13,278 nucleotides of DNA from Desulfonatronum sp. (GCA_007127655.1 SKYX01000391.1:1-13278), one strand, 5' to 3'; numbered from the stretch's first letter, positions 1 to 6,438 are shown. The notes: generated from the letters alone by a model not told the origin. Program-made: numbers and translations.

Positions 1-154
1 GCAAATGCGCCTTTCCCTACCGGGTCCAATGTTGGTTGACACATCGCAACGCCTTCTTTCAGGCATCCGTTCGGAGGAGGGGCGACCGGCCGGACAGGGA
101 CAACCGAACTTCGAAGTGTGAACCGATTTTTCTGGTATACCAAACCACACTTCG
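1..154. other. Non-coding region downstream of fliQ
   Basis: I see no gene in this stretch. It lies 3' of the minus-strand fliQ. It contains a 6-bp inverted repeat, GTTCGG at 69-74 with CCGAAC at 104-109, enclosing the palindrome CCGGCCGG at 86-93, and a second, tighter hairpin at 112-154 that is listed separately. No start of fliR, flhB or any other export gene appears before the window edge. Confidence 0.6.
112..154 (-). terminator. Hairpin abutting the fliQ stop codon; possible transcript 3' end
   Basis: CGAAGTGTG at 112-120 and CACACTTCG at 146-154 form a perfect 9-bp inverted repeat with a 25-base loop. The right arm directly adjoins the fliQ stop codon (155-157). There is no T tract on the minus strand after the stem, so a classical factor-independent terminator is not supported. 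It may instead protect the 3' end of the mRNA or mark the end of the operon. The loop also holds the palindrome GGTATACC. Confidence 0.35.
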
Positions 155-424
155 CTACCCCACATAGTTCGGCAGGTTCAAGAACAACTCCCGAGTAAAG
201 GTGACCAGCTTGTCCATGATCCAGGGAAAGGAAAACAGCAACGCCAGAAAAATGGAAATGATCTTGGGCACGAAGGTCAAGGTCATTTCCTGGATCTGCG
301 TCGCGGCCTGGATAATGCTGACCAGGACGCCCACAATCAAACCAATGCCCAGCATGGGCAGGGCGATCATCAAGGTCAGTTCAATGGATTGACGGGCAAA
401 GCCGATCACGAATTCAGGGGTCAT
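155..424 (-). CDS. fliQ: FliQ, flagellar type III export gate protein
   Basis: Small inner-membrane subunit of the FliPQR export gate, which passes rod, hook and filament proteins through the flagellar base. The protein has 89 residues, the normal length for FliQ, with two hydrophobic segments (about residues 15-38 and 52-72). The family signature AATQIQEMTLTFVPKI lies in the loop between them. The ATG at 422-424 follows a GGAG Shine-Dalgarno on the minus strand with about 7 bases of spacing, so the gene has its own ribosome entry site. It is the last flagellar gene of the block. Unlike the usual fliOPQR order, no fliR follows. It is separated from fliP by 221 bases of repeat-rich DNA, whereas fliP and fliQ are usually close together. 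Assignment is secure. Confidence 0.95.
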   Translation of the reverse strand: MTPEFVIGFARQSIELTLMIALPMLGIGLIVGVLVSIIQAATQIQEMTLTFVPKIISIFLALLFSFPWIMDKLVTFTRELFLNLPNYVG

Positions 425-461
425 AATGGTCTCCGGGCAAGAGGATCTGGTTGGGGAAAAA

Positions 462-501
462 GGTTGAATGGTTGAATGGTTGAATGGTTGAATGGTTGAA
501 T
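462..501. repeat. Tandem octamer repeat, five copies of GGTTGAAT
   Basis: Five exact consecutive copies of GGTTGAAT (period 8) occupy 462-501, followed by GG. On the transcribed minus strand the unit reads ATTCAACC. It lies about 40 bases upstream of the fliQ start, in the leader of fliQ. Nothing similar occurs elsewhere in the window. A perfect array of this kind is prone to slipped-strand copy-number change. Confidence 0.95.
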
Positions 502-554
502 GGGCAAAAAGCTGATCTGAATGTCAACTTTCCAAGAATCGCCACCATAAATCC

Positions 555-631
555 GACTTCTGACTCCTGACTCCTGAATTCTGAATTCTGACTTCTGACT
601 TCTGAATTCTGAATTCAGAATTCTGACTCCT
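555..631. repeat. Heptamer array, 11 units of GAMTYCT type
   Basis: Eleven consecutive 7-base units fill 555-631. The unit variants are GACTTCT (three), GACTCCT (three), GAATTCT (four) and GAATTCA (one). The period is strictly 7 although the units differ at two positions, so this is a mosaic of related heptamers and not a simple homogeneous array. The GAATTCA unit creates a perfect 20-bp palindrome at 604-623. The array begins 14 bases downstream of the fliP stop codon. The GACTCCT variant is also the unit, in another phase, of the array at 7201-7249. Confidence 0.93.
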
Positions 632-645
632 GCCTTCAGCCCCAA

Positions 646-1446
646 TCACGCAAAGCCGTTCACCAACGAAAAAATCAAGAGATTCCAGCCATCCACCATT
701 ACGAACAACAGCAATTTGAACGGCAGGGAGATCATTACCGGGGGCAGCATCATCATGCCCATGGACAGCAAAATGCTGGCCACGACCATGTCCAGGATCA
801 GAAAGGGGATGTAGATCAAAAAACCCATTTGAAAAGCGGTTTTCAGTTCGCTGATCACAAAGGCGGGAACCAGAATGATGGTCGGTACCTCGTCCCGGTT
901 GGACGGGCGATCCATTTGGGTGATGGAGTAGAACAGCGAGAGGTCTTTTTCCCGGGTGTGCTTGAACAGGAAGGCCCGCATGGGTTGTTCGGCCCGGGTC
1001 AACGCCTCTTGAAAGCCGATATCCTCGGCTAAATATGGCTGGAGCGCCGTGTCGTTGATCTCCTTGCCCACGGGCATCATGATCACGAACGTCAAAAAAA
1101 TGGCCAGACTGGCCAGGACCTGATTGGGCGGCATTTGCTGCGTGCCCATGGCCTGACGAATGAAGGAGAAGACGATGACGATGCGGGTGAAGCAGGTGGC
1201 CGTGAGCAGGATGGCCGGGGCCACGGAAAGGACAGTGAGCAGGAAAAGGATTTCCAGGGCGATGGAAACGTTGTCCGGCTCGCTGGCCCCGCCGCTCAAG
1301 GTCAGATTCAGGGACGGGACCCCGGTCTGCGCGGCGGCGAAACCGGACAGCAGGGGGAGGAGGATCAGTGCGGTGAGGCCAAGTCTAACCGCCCTTGGTC
1401 CTGGATTGCTCCAGATGTTTCGAAAAATCGGATTGTTCAGTGTCAT
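646..1446 (-). CDS. fliP: FliP, flagellar type III export gate protein
   Basis: Core subunit of the FliPQR export gate in the inner membrane. The protein has 266 residues. A cleavable signal peptide is visible at about residues 18-39, with likely cleavage after the Ala-Ala-Ala before Gln40, as known for FliP. After it come hydrophobic segments and the family signatures TCFTRIVIVFSFIRQAMG and FQMGFLIYIPFLILDM, then a conserved C-terminal block ending in MVDGWNLL. The ATG at 1444-1446 is preceded by a GGAG Shine-Dalgarno with 7 bases of spacing. It overlaps the 3' end of fliO by 62 bases, longer than the usual few-base overlap, but the signal peptide and the ribosome site both support this start. 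It is the product most dependent on FliO for assembly in other bacteria. Confidence 0.96.
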   Translation of the reverse strand: MTLNNPIFRNIWSNPGPRAVRLGLTALILLPLLSGFAAAQTGVPSLNLTLSGGASEPDNVSIALEILFLLTVLSVAPAILLTATCFTRIVIVFSFIRQAMGTQQMPPNQVLASLAIFLTFVIMMPVGKEINDTALQPYLAEDIGFQEALTRAEQPMRAFLFKHTREKDLSLFYSITQMDRPSNRDEVPTIILVPAFVISELKTAFQMGFLIYIPFLILDMVVASILLSMGMMMLPPVMISLPFKLLLFVMVDGWNLLIFSLVNGFA

Positions 1447-1741
1447 GGTGCGTCTCCGTGAGCAGCGTTATGGAGGAATCCGTCACTCCCAGCACCATGT
1501 CCTTATTCAAATACCGGACCACCACCACGCTTTTGCGCGGCCCCAGGGCCATCTGGCCTACCAGCTTGAGGTCCGCGGGAAGCTGGCGGGTCAACCCGGC
1601 CTTGTGCCCGTACCGCTTAAGCAGATGGAGAACCACAAACAGCAAGGCTAAAACCAGGAACAGGCCGCCGATCATTTTCAGCGCCGCGAAACCGAAGTCC
1701 CAGGTCGGGGCCGCCATGGAGGGTTCGATTGGATCAGGCAA
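1385..1741 (-). CDS. fliO: FliO, flagellar export gate assembly protein
   Basis: Small membrane protein that helps FliP assemble into the export gate. The protein has 118 residues: a short periplasmic N terminus, one transmembrane helix (about 18-42), then a basic stretch and a compact cytoplasmic domain of the FliO/FliZ type (VGQMALGPRKSVVVVRYLNKDMVLGV). The start taken here is TTG at 1739-1741, which overlaps the fliN stop by 8 bases and has an AAGGGTGA Shine-Dalgarno inside fliN. An alternative ATG at 1715-1717 (residue 9) lacks a ribosome site. FliO is poorly conserved, so the call rests on the membrane topology, the C-terminal domain and its position between fliN and fliP. Confidence 0.88.
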   Translation of the reverse strand: MPDPIEPSMAAPTWDFGFAALKMIGGLFLVLALLFVVLHLLKRYGHKAGLTRQLPADLKLVGQMALGPRKSVVVVRYLNKDMVLGVTDSSITLLTETHHDTEQSDFSKHLEQSRTKGG

Positions 1742-2294
1742 GTTGTTTCACCCTTTCAATGGGGCTAATGATGTCCGTCAACCGCACCCCAAACTTTTCG
1801 TTGATCACGACGGCTTCGCCCCGGGCCACCAGCTTGCCGTTGACGAAAATTTCCAGAGGTTCGCCGGCCAGTTTGTTCAACTCCACCACGGAACCCTGAC
1901 CGAGTTGGAGCAGCTCGTTGATCAACAGCTTGGTCCGCCCCAGTTCGGCGGAAACATCCAGCGGGATGTCCAGGATGAAGTCCAGGTCCCGCTTGTTCTT
2001 CTCCTTGGGGCTCTTGGCGTCCGACGTCAAATCCTTGAACTTGGGATCCTCGGTCTTGGCAGCGAAGGACTTCTGCTGTTTCTCCTTCTTCAGCTGGGTC
2101 TCCTCTTCCATGGCCAGGGCCTTGGCCCATTCGTCCGCCATATCCTCCTGACTTTCACTCTTTTGCCCGGTCTGGGCAGCGGCTTTGGTGGCCGCCTCGA
2201 ACGGATCTTCCGGCTCTCCGCTCTCGTCCATCTCTTCCAGGGCCTTGGCCCACTCTTCAGCCAGTTTATCCTGGTCCATTGACTCCTCGCTCAT
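1734..2294 (-). CDS. fliN: FliN, flagellar motor switch protein with extended N terminus
   Basis: Cytoplasmic C-ring protein that, with FliM and FliG, sets rotation direction and helps dock the export apparatus. The protein has 186 residues. The last 80 or so (about 103-186) form the SpoA-type domain (DIPLDVSAELGRTKL, GSVVELNKLAGEPLEIFVNG, VARGEAVVINEKFGVRL). The first 100 residues are acidic and lysine-rich, low in complexity, and contain the motif EEWAKAL twice: residues 13-19 and, as DEWAKAL, 54-60. Many FliN proteins carry one such N-terminal motif; two is unusual. The ATG at 2292-2294 follows GAGGT at 5 bases. An in-frame ATG at residue 6 is a possible alternative start. A 72-base gap separates it from fliM. 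Confidence 0.94.
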   Translation of the reverse strand: MSEESMDQDKLAEEWAKALEEMDESGEPEDPFEAATKAAAQTGQKSESQEDMADEWAKALAMEEETQLKKEKQQKSFAAKTEDPKFKDLTSDAKSPKEKNKRDLDFILDIPLDVSAELGRTKLLINELLQLGQGSVVELNKLAGEPLEIFVNGKLVARGEAVVINEKFGVRLTDIISPIERVKQLA

Positions 2295-2366
2295 GCGGGA
2301 CCTCGTTTCAGTCTCAGCGGCCGCTTCCGGCTCGCCGGTGGTTGATGATTGTCGATTTCAGCTCCG

Positions 2367-3344
2367 TCAGTATCGAACTTCCGCTTCCTTGACCACCTGG
2401 ATCGCCCTGTTCGCCTTGACGAAGCCGGGCTGGCAATAGAACTTGTCCACGCCGTGAATTTTCACTTCCAAATGCTGATCCGTGTCCGTATCCAGCAGCA
2501 AAATGTCGCCAATGTCCAGATTCAGCAACTGCCGTCCAGTGATGGAGGTCCGGCCCAGAGGAACCACCAGTTCCACCGGAATTTCCATCATTCGTTCCTT
2601 AAACCGGGAAAGCCAGGCATGGTCCACTTCCAGGCGTTCGGACTGGAAAGAAGCATAGAGCTTGGAGCGGATCGGCTCGATGGTCGAATACGGCAGGCAA
2701 AACACCAGGGAGCCGATGGCGTTCTCCAGTTCCACTTCCATGGACATCACGACGACCACGTCGCTGGGCGGCACGATGCTGGCGAACTGAGGGTTGATCT
2801 CCATGCGCTGAAGCTCGACGCGGACATCATGCACCGGGGTCCAGGCCTGCTCCATGGCATTGAGAAAAAGCTTGACCACCCGCTCGATCACCGACTGCTC
2901 GATGGGCGTAAAGTCCCGGCCTTCAATCTTGGGCTGGGTGCCTTGCCCGCCGAAAAAATTCTCCACCAGGGCGAAAACCAATCTGGTGTCCACAACCAGG
3001 ATGGCGTTGCCGCGCAAGGGCTCGATCTTGAAAATGTTGATGCTCGTGGGAACGGGCAGGGAGCGCATGAAGTCCCCGAACTTGGACATGTCGATGGACA
3101 CCGGGTTGACGTCGACCTTCTTGCGCATGGTGTTGGCCAGGGCATTGGAGGACAAGCGGGCGAAACGATCGTTGACGATCTCCAATACCGGCATTCGCCC
3201 GCGGATGATCCGGTCCTGATTGGCCAGGTCAAAGGAGATGATCCCCGAATCATCGCCGACATCAGCGACATCGGTCTCGATCTCTCCGCCGGTCAACCCC
3301 CGCAAGAGAGAGTCGACTTCGTCCTGGGACAGTATTTTGTTCAT
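2367..3344 (-). CDS. fliM: FliM, flagellar motor switch protein
   Basis: C-ring protein that binds phosphorylated CheY and transmits the switching signal to FliG. The protein has 325 residues, normal for the family. The N-terminal CheY-binding segment ILSQDEVDSLL is at residues 4-14. The CheC-like middle domain (about 45-230) carries the FliG-contact GGxG motif (GGQG, 132-135) followed by EGRDFTPIEQ. The SpoA domain covers about residues 250-325 (VPLGRTSITGRQLLNLDIGD). The start is ATG at 3342-3344, 54 bases after the fliL stop; the ribosome site is weak (GAG close to the ATG). The intact CheY-binding motif implies control by a chemotaxis phosphorelay encoded elsewhere. Confidence 0.97.
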   Translation of the reverse strand: MNKILSQDEVDSLLRGLTGGEIETDVADVGDDSGIISFDLANQDRIIRGRMPVLEIVNDRFARLSSNALANTMRKKVDVNPVSIDMSKFGDFMRSLPVPTSINIFKIEPLRGNAILVVDTRLVFALVENFFGGQGTQPKIEGRDFTPIEQSVIERVVKLFLNAMEQAWTPVHDVRVELQRMEINPQFASIVPPSDVVVVMSMEVELENAIGSLVFCLPYSTIEPIRSKLYASFQSERLEVDHAWLSRFKERMMEIPVELVVPLGRTSITGRQLLNLDIGDILLLDTDTDQHLEVKIHGVDKFYCQPGFVKANRAIQVVKEAEVRY

Positions 3345-3398
3345 ATCTCGATCATCCGTGCGGAAAACGTTTCTCAGATCCCTGGGCCTTGCCCGGGT

Positions 3399-3911
3399 TC
3401 ACTGGACCACGAACTCCGTGAAATACACGTTGGTCACCCTGCCGCCCCCGACGATCTGGTTCAAACGCTCCACGATCTGATTTTTCAAGGTGATCTTGCC
3501 CTCCATGCTGGCCAGGTCGGTGAAGGACTTGCCGGCCAACAAGAGAATCACTGCGTCGCGGATCCGGGAGTTATTGCGCTGCACGTCCGCGATGGCGGCC
3601 CTGTTCAACACCTCCACGTCCAGGGTCATGCGCAGGAACCGCCTTCCCAGGGGGTCAGCCAGGTTGACGACGAACGGGTCCAGGGTCACGATCTCCGGAA
3701 CGAATTCCGTCCGAGCCTCCTGACGGGCGGCCTGGTCCCCTTCCTGCTCCAGGGGGTCGTCCTCGGAGACAGCCCCGGGGCCCATCAAAAACCAGTAGGC
3801 GGCACCCCCGCCACCGGCCAGGAGCAGCAAGACCAGCAGCAAAACCACCCACTTCACCTTCCCACCCTTTTTCTTTTCCTCCTCCACCGGAAGAGCATCT
3901 TTTTTCGCCAT
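3399..3911 (-). CDS. fliL: FliL, stator-associated flagellar basal body protein
   Basis: Single-pass inner-membrane protein that rings the stator units and supports torque or stator activation in other bacteria. The protein has 170 residues: a charged lysine-rich cytoplasmic tail, one transmembrane helix (about 20-43, very Leu- and Gly-rich), an acidic linker, and a periplasmic FliL domain with LDPFVVNLADP and RFLRMTLDVEV. The ATG at 3909-3911 follows a good GAGGTG Shine-Dalgarno. It lies between motB and fliM with gaps of about 70 and 54 bases, so the genes for the stator ring components and the rotor switch are joined. Assignment is firm. Confidence 0.94.
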   Translation of the reverse strand: MAKKDALPVEEEKKKGGKVKWVVLLLVLLLLAGGGGAAYWFLMGPGAVSEDDPLEQEGDQAARQEARTEFVPEIVTLDPFVVNLADPLGRRFLRMTLDVEVLNRAAIADVQRNNSRIRDAVILLLAGKSFTDLASMEGKITLKNQIVERLNQIVGGGRVTNVYFTEFVVQ

Positions 3912-3981
3912 GCGTCACCTCGTCGAGACGCTTCGCGGAACATGATGGTCCGCGGAGCCGTCTTCACGCTCATCAGAGCTG

Positions 3982-4701
3982 TTACAATGCGTTCTTGAAA
4001 AGAATTTCCACCCGGCGATTCAAGGCCCGTCCCTCCGGGGTTCGATTATCACCCACCGGCATGCGCTCGGCGTAGGCGGAAACGGAGAGTTTAGCGTCTG
4101 GAACCTCGGAAAGCAGCAGAACTTCCAGCACGGCCATGGCCCGCAGGGCGGACAGGGTGTCGTTGTCCATGGTTCTCCCCGGCAAACTGTCCGTATGCCC
4201 GGAAACATTGACGACATTGTTCACATACAAAACCAACGGAGCCAGTACTTCCAGAAGCCTTCTGGCCGGATCGGCCAATTCGTAGCCACCCAAGGGGAAA
4301 AGCAATTCGTCCGTTAGCAGAATGGCCACTCCCTCGGGACGCTCCAGAAGTTTCAAATTTTCATCCAACGTGGACCTTGGAATTTCCCGCGGGAGGACAT
4401 CATCGGGAAAGAGCAGGTCGCGGATGCGCTGTTCGTTGTCCCGGAACTCCCAGGGACGTTCCAAAAGCTTGATCACCTCTTCCACCCTGGTGGGAATCCG
4501 CCCGGCCGTTTTTTTGGAAACAACGCCCATATCCCCTCTGAAAAAGGTCGCGGCTTCAATGACCACCTGCCGATCCATGGAGGACATGCTGAGCAGCAGG
4601 ACAAAAAAGGTCAGGAGCAGGGTGATCAGATCGGAAAACGTGATCAGCCAGCCCATGGGATCGACGCTGAGCCCACCCCCCTTTTTCTTTTTCTTGGCCA
4701 C
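3982..4701 (-). CDS. motB: MotB, canonical stator B subunit (OmpA-like C terminus)
   Basis: Peptidoglycan-anchored stator subunit that pairs with MotA to convert ion flow into torque. The protein has 239 residues: a poly-lysine N terminus, one transmembrane helix (about 19-39) with the essential ion-binding Asp at residue 24 (TFSDLITLLLTFFVLLLS), a linker, and an OmpA/MotB domain with intact VSGHTDS (Asp171), LSALRA (Arg188) and NRRVEI (228-233). Asp24 and the surrounding helix resemble sodium-type PomB more than E. coli MotB, though the ion is not proved. The start is GTG at 4699-4701 with GGAG five bases upstream. It is the second of two adjacent MotB-type genes and the only one with the key residues intact. 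Confidence 0.93.
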   Translation of the reverse strand: MAKKKKKGGGLSVDPMGWLITFSDLITLLLTFFVLLLSMSSMDRQVVIEAATFFRGDMGVVSKKTAGRIPTRVEEVIKLLERPWEFRDNEQRIRDLLFPDDVLPREIPRSTLDENLKLLERPEGVAILLTDELLFPLGGYELADPARRLLEVLAPLVLYVNNVVNVSGHTDSLPGRTMDNDTLSALRAMAVLEVLLLSEVPDAKLSVSAYAERMPVGDNRTPEGRALNRRVEILFKNAL

Positions 4702-4726
4702 GTTCGCTCCGTCCGATATCGCTCAG

Positions 4727-5563
4727 CTAGGGGCGTAACGAATCATTGCCCGGCGCCTCGGGAAACTGGAAAATAAAGTCTCTGTAAATGTATTCCTCCG
4801 GCGTGGTGCTCGCCTCCGGTCGGGCCAAACGCGGCATCCAGGTCTCGTTGCGTCGATCCAGAATAAAGTCCACTCTTCTGTTGGCGCGGCGCCCTTGCGG
4901 CGTTTGCGGGCTTTCCCGCGGCTGGAACCGCCCCAGGCCCTCCATGCGCAAGTTCTCCACGGGAACGCCTTGCTCCAAAAGAAAGCGGTAGACGCTCATC
5001 GCCCGGAACAAGGACAAGGCCCAGGAAGAATCCGGGGTCTCGTCCCACATTGAGATATGATAGGCCTCCTCGAACTCATCCCGCAACACCGAGGTATGCC
5101 CGGCCACCTGCACCGGAGCCTCGACCACGCGTAGCACCGGAACCACCTGTCGCAAAAACGCTCTGCCCTCGGGCGACAGGTCCGTTTCCCCGGGGGGAAA
5201 CAAGACCGCCGTGTTCACACTGAAAATCTGGACGAACCGGTTGCTGACAAACTGCAAGTCCTCCTCAATGTCGTCCCAGAGCAGTTCCTTGAGCGCGGCC
5301 AGATCTCGATCCGGGGGAATCGGCCCGGGATGGGCGGATTCCAAGCTTTCCCGGACGCCCAGGACGTCCGGCTTGGCCTGGGTCATCCCGAACGTGCCCA
5401 ACAGCGAGCCGAGAGCCAGCCGAATCCTGCGCTCATCCATCAAGGAGGCGTTGGTCACCAGGTAGACGAAAAACGCCATGATCAGGATCATCAAGCCCGT
5501 GAAGGTCAGCAGCCAACCGGGAGTTTGCGGAGCAGCCTGCTTTTTTTCCCGCTTCTTGCCCAT
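4727..5563 (-). CDS. MotB-like paralog lacking the ion-binding and peptidoglycan-binding Asp residues
   Basis: A MotB homologue of 278 residues between motA and the canonical motB, 24 bases after motA and 25 bases before motB. It keeps the MotB plan: lysine-rich N terminus, one transmembrane helix (about 17-38), a post-helix segment like the stator plug region (MDERRIRLALGSLLGTFG), a linker, and an OmpA-like domain (about 115-236) with LSLFRA and ANRRVDF. Two key residues are changed. The helix reads TFTGLMILIMAFFVYLV, so the essential Asp is Gly23 (GGC, 5495-5497). The peptidoglycan motif reads GHTS, so the usual Asp is Ser158 (TCG, 5090-5092). A 40-residue tail follows the OmpA domain. The frame is open and its codon use looks like its neighbours, so it is not an obvious pseudogene. 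It is probably a non-conducting or accessory stator subunit; generic OmpA-family annotation would hide this. Confidence 0.9.
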   Translation of the reverse strand: MGKKREKKQAAPQTPGWLLTFTGLMILIMAFFVYLVTNASLMDERRIRLALGSLLGTFGMTQAKPDVLGVRESLESAHPGPIPPDRDLAALKELLWDDIEEDLQFVSNRFVQIFSVNTAVLFPPGETDLSPEGRAFLRQVVPVLRVVEAPVQVAGHTSVLRDEFEEAYHISMWDETPDSSWALSLFRAMSVYRFLLEQGVPVENLRMEGLGRFQPRESPQTPQGRRANRRVDFILDRRNETWMPRLARPEASTTPEEYIYRDFIFQFPEAPGNDSLRP

Positions 5564-5587
5564 GGGAATATCCGGTCCAGCTCGGCA

Positions 5588-6349
5588 TCAGTCCGACTGG
5601 CTGCGCATTTTGGGAGGCAGAAAACCGTTCAGTTTTTCTTCAATGATCCTGGGATTTTCTCCTCGAGAAATGGACAAAATGCCCTCCAGGGCCAATTCCC
5701 GGAGCAGCACTTCCTCTTTGCTGCGGGTTTTCAATTTGCCGGAAAGGGGGTTGAAAACCAGGTTAGCCAAAACCGCGCCGTAGAACGTGGTAATCAAGGC
5801 CACGGCCATGGCCGGCCCGATGGCCGAGGGGTCGTCCATGCTTTGCAGCATTTGAACCAGCCCGATGACCGTGCCGATCATCCCCAGGGCCGGCGCGTAC
5901 ATGCCCATGGCCGCGAAAATGTCCGCCCCGGTCTCATGGCGTTCCTGCAGGTAGGCGATTTCCGTTTCCATGATGTCTTGGATCATCTGCGGTTCCACCC
6001 CGTCCACCGTGAGCTGCATGGCCTTGCGCAGATACGCGTCGTCGATCTCCTTGAGCAAGGGTTCCAGGGAAAGAATCCCCTCCTTGCGCGCCCGGTTGGC
6101 ATAATCCAGAAACTGGCCGATGGTATCGCCGGGCTTGGGCAGTTGGTTGAAGAAACAGTTCCTGACAACACCTGCCACGCCGAGAATATGTCCCAGCGGG
6201 TAGTGGACCAGGGTCGCCCCGATGGTCCCGCCAAGTACGATCAAGGCCGAAGGTATGGACACGAACACGAACAGGCTGCTGCCCATCATGATCGCGGAAA
6301 TAACCAGCCCAAAAGAAAGCACTACCCCGATGATCGTCGCCAGATCCAT
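5588..6349 (-). CDS. motA: MotA/PomA-type stator A subunit
   Basis: Inner-membrane stator subunit that forms the ion channel with MotB and pushes on FliG. The protein has 253 residues with four hydrophobic helices and a large cytoplasmic loop between the second and third. In length and sequence it follows sodium-type PomA closely: MDLATIIG at the start, RARKEGILSLE in the loop with Arg88 and Glu96 (the FliG-contact residues at the same numbers as in PomA), APALGMIGTVIGLVQML and MDDPSAIGPAMAVALITTFYGA in the third and fourth helices. The ATG at 6347-6349 follows GAGGG at 7 bases. It is the first flagellar gene of the block, 89 bases after the yggS stop, and no clear sigma-28 or sigma-54 promoter is seen in that gap. 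Confidence 0.96.
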   Translation of the reverse strand: MDLATIIGVVLSFGLVISAIMMGSSLFVFVSIPSALIVLGGTIGATLVHYPLGHILGVAGVVRNCFFNQLPKPGDTIGQFLDYANRARKEGILSLEPLLKEIDDAYLRKAMQLTVDGVEPQMIQDIMETEIAYLQERHETGADIFAAMGMYAPALGMIGTVIGLVQMLQSMDDPSAIGPAMAVALITTFYGAVLANLVFNPLSGKLKTRSKEEVLLRELALEGILSISRGENPRIIEEKLNGFLPPKMRSQSD

Positions 6350-6438
6350 AAGGGACCCTCAATTCCTTTTACCTCACGCGGCCCAAACGGCCAGACCGCG
6401 CCCACGCATTTGATTTCTACTTGTTTTGCGTTCCCGGG

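Larger units (their letters stand above)
425..645 (-). other. Repeat-filled intergenic spacer between fliP and fliQ
   Basis: This 221-base gap interrupts an otherwise compact operon. It contains an octamer array (462-501) and a heptamer array (555-631), which together make up more than half of its length. The remaining unique sequence (about 502-554) shows no gene. A reading frame runs through on the minus strand, but it only translates the repeats and is not supported as a gene. The fliQ Shine-Dalgarno sits at its left end. Confidence 0.7.

Noticed and set aside
36..64. TTGACA on the plus strand as a possible -35 element
   Set aside because: No -10-like hexamer at a suitable distance and no plus-strand gene downstream.
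421..645. 74-codon minus-strand frame between fliP and fliQ
   Set aside because: It is only the translation of the heptamer and octamer repeats; proteins of this composition are a common annotation artefact.
2349..3998. Long open frame of 549 codons on the plus strand, antisense to fliL and fliM
   Set aside because: It mirrors the codon structure of fliM and fliL on the other strand, has no recognisable domain, and the minus-strand proteins match their families along their whole length.
4727..5563. Treating the MotB paralog as a pseudogene
   Set aside because: The frame is open over 278 codons, the overall fold motifs and ribosome spacing are kept, and codon use looks like its neighbours, so functional divergence is more likely than decay.
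6362..6438. Sigma-54 or sigma-28 promoter in the gap before motA
   Set aside because: The best GG/GC pair on the minus strand has 11 instead of 10 bases between and there is no GCCGATAA-type element.
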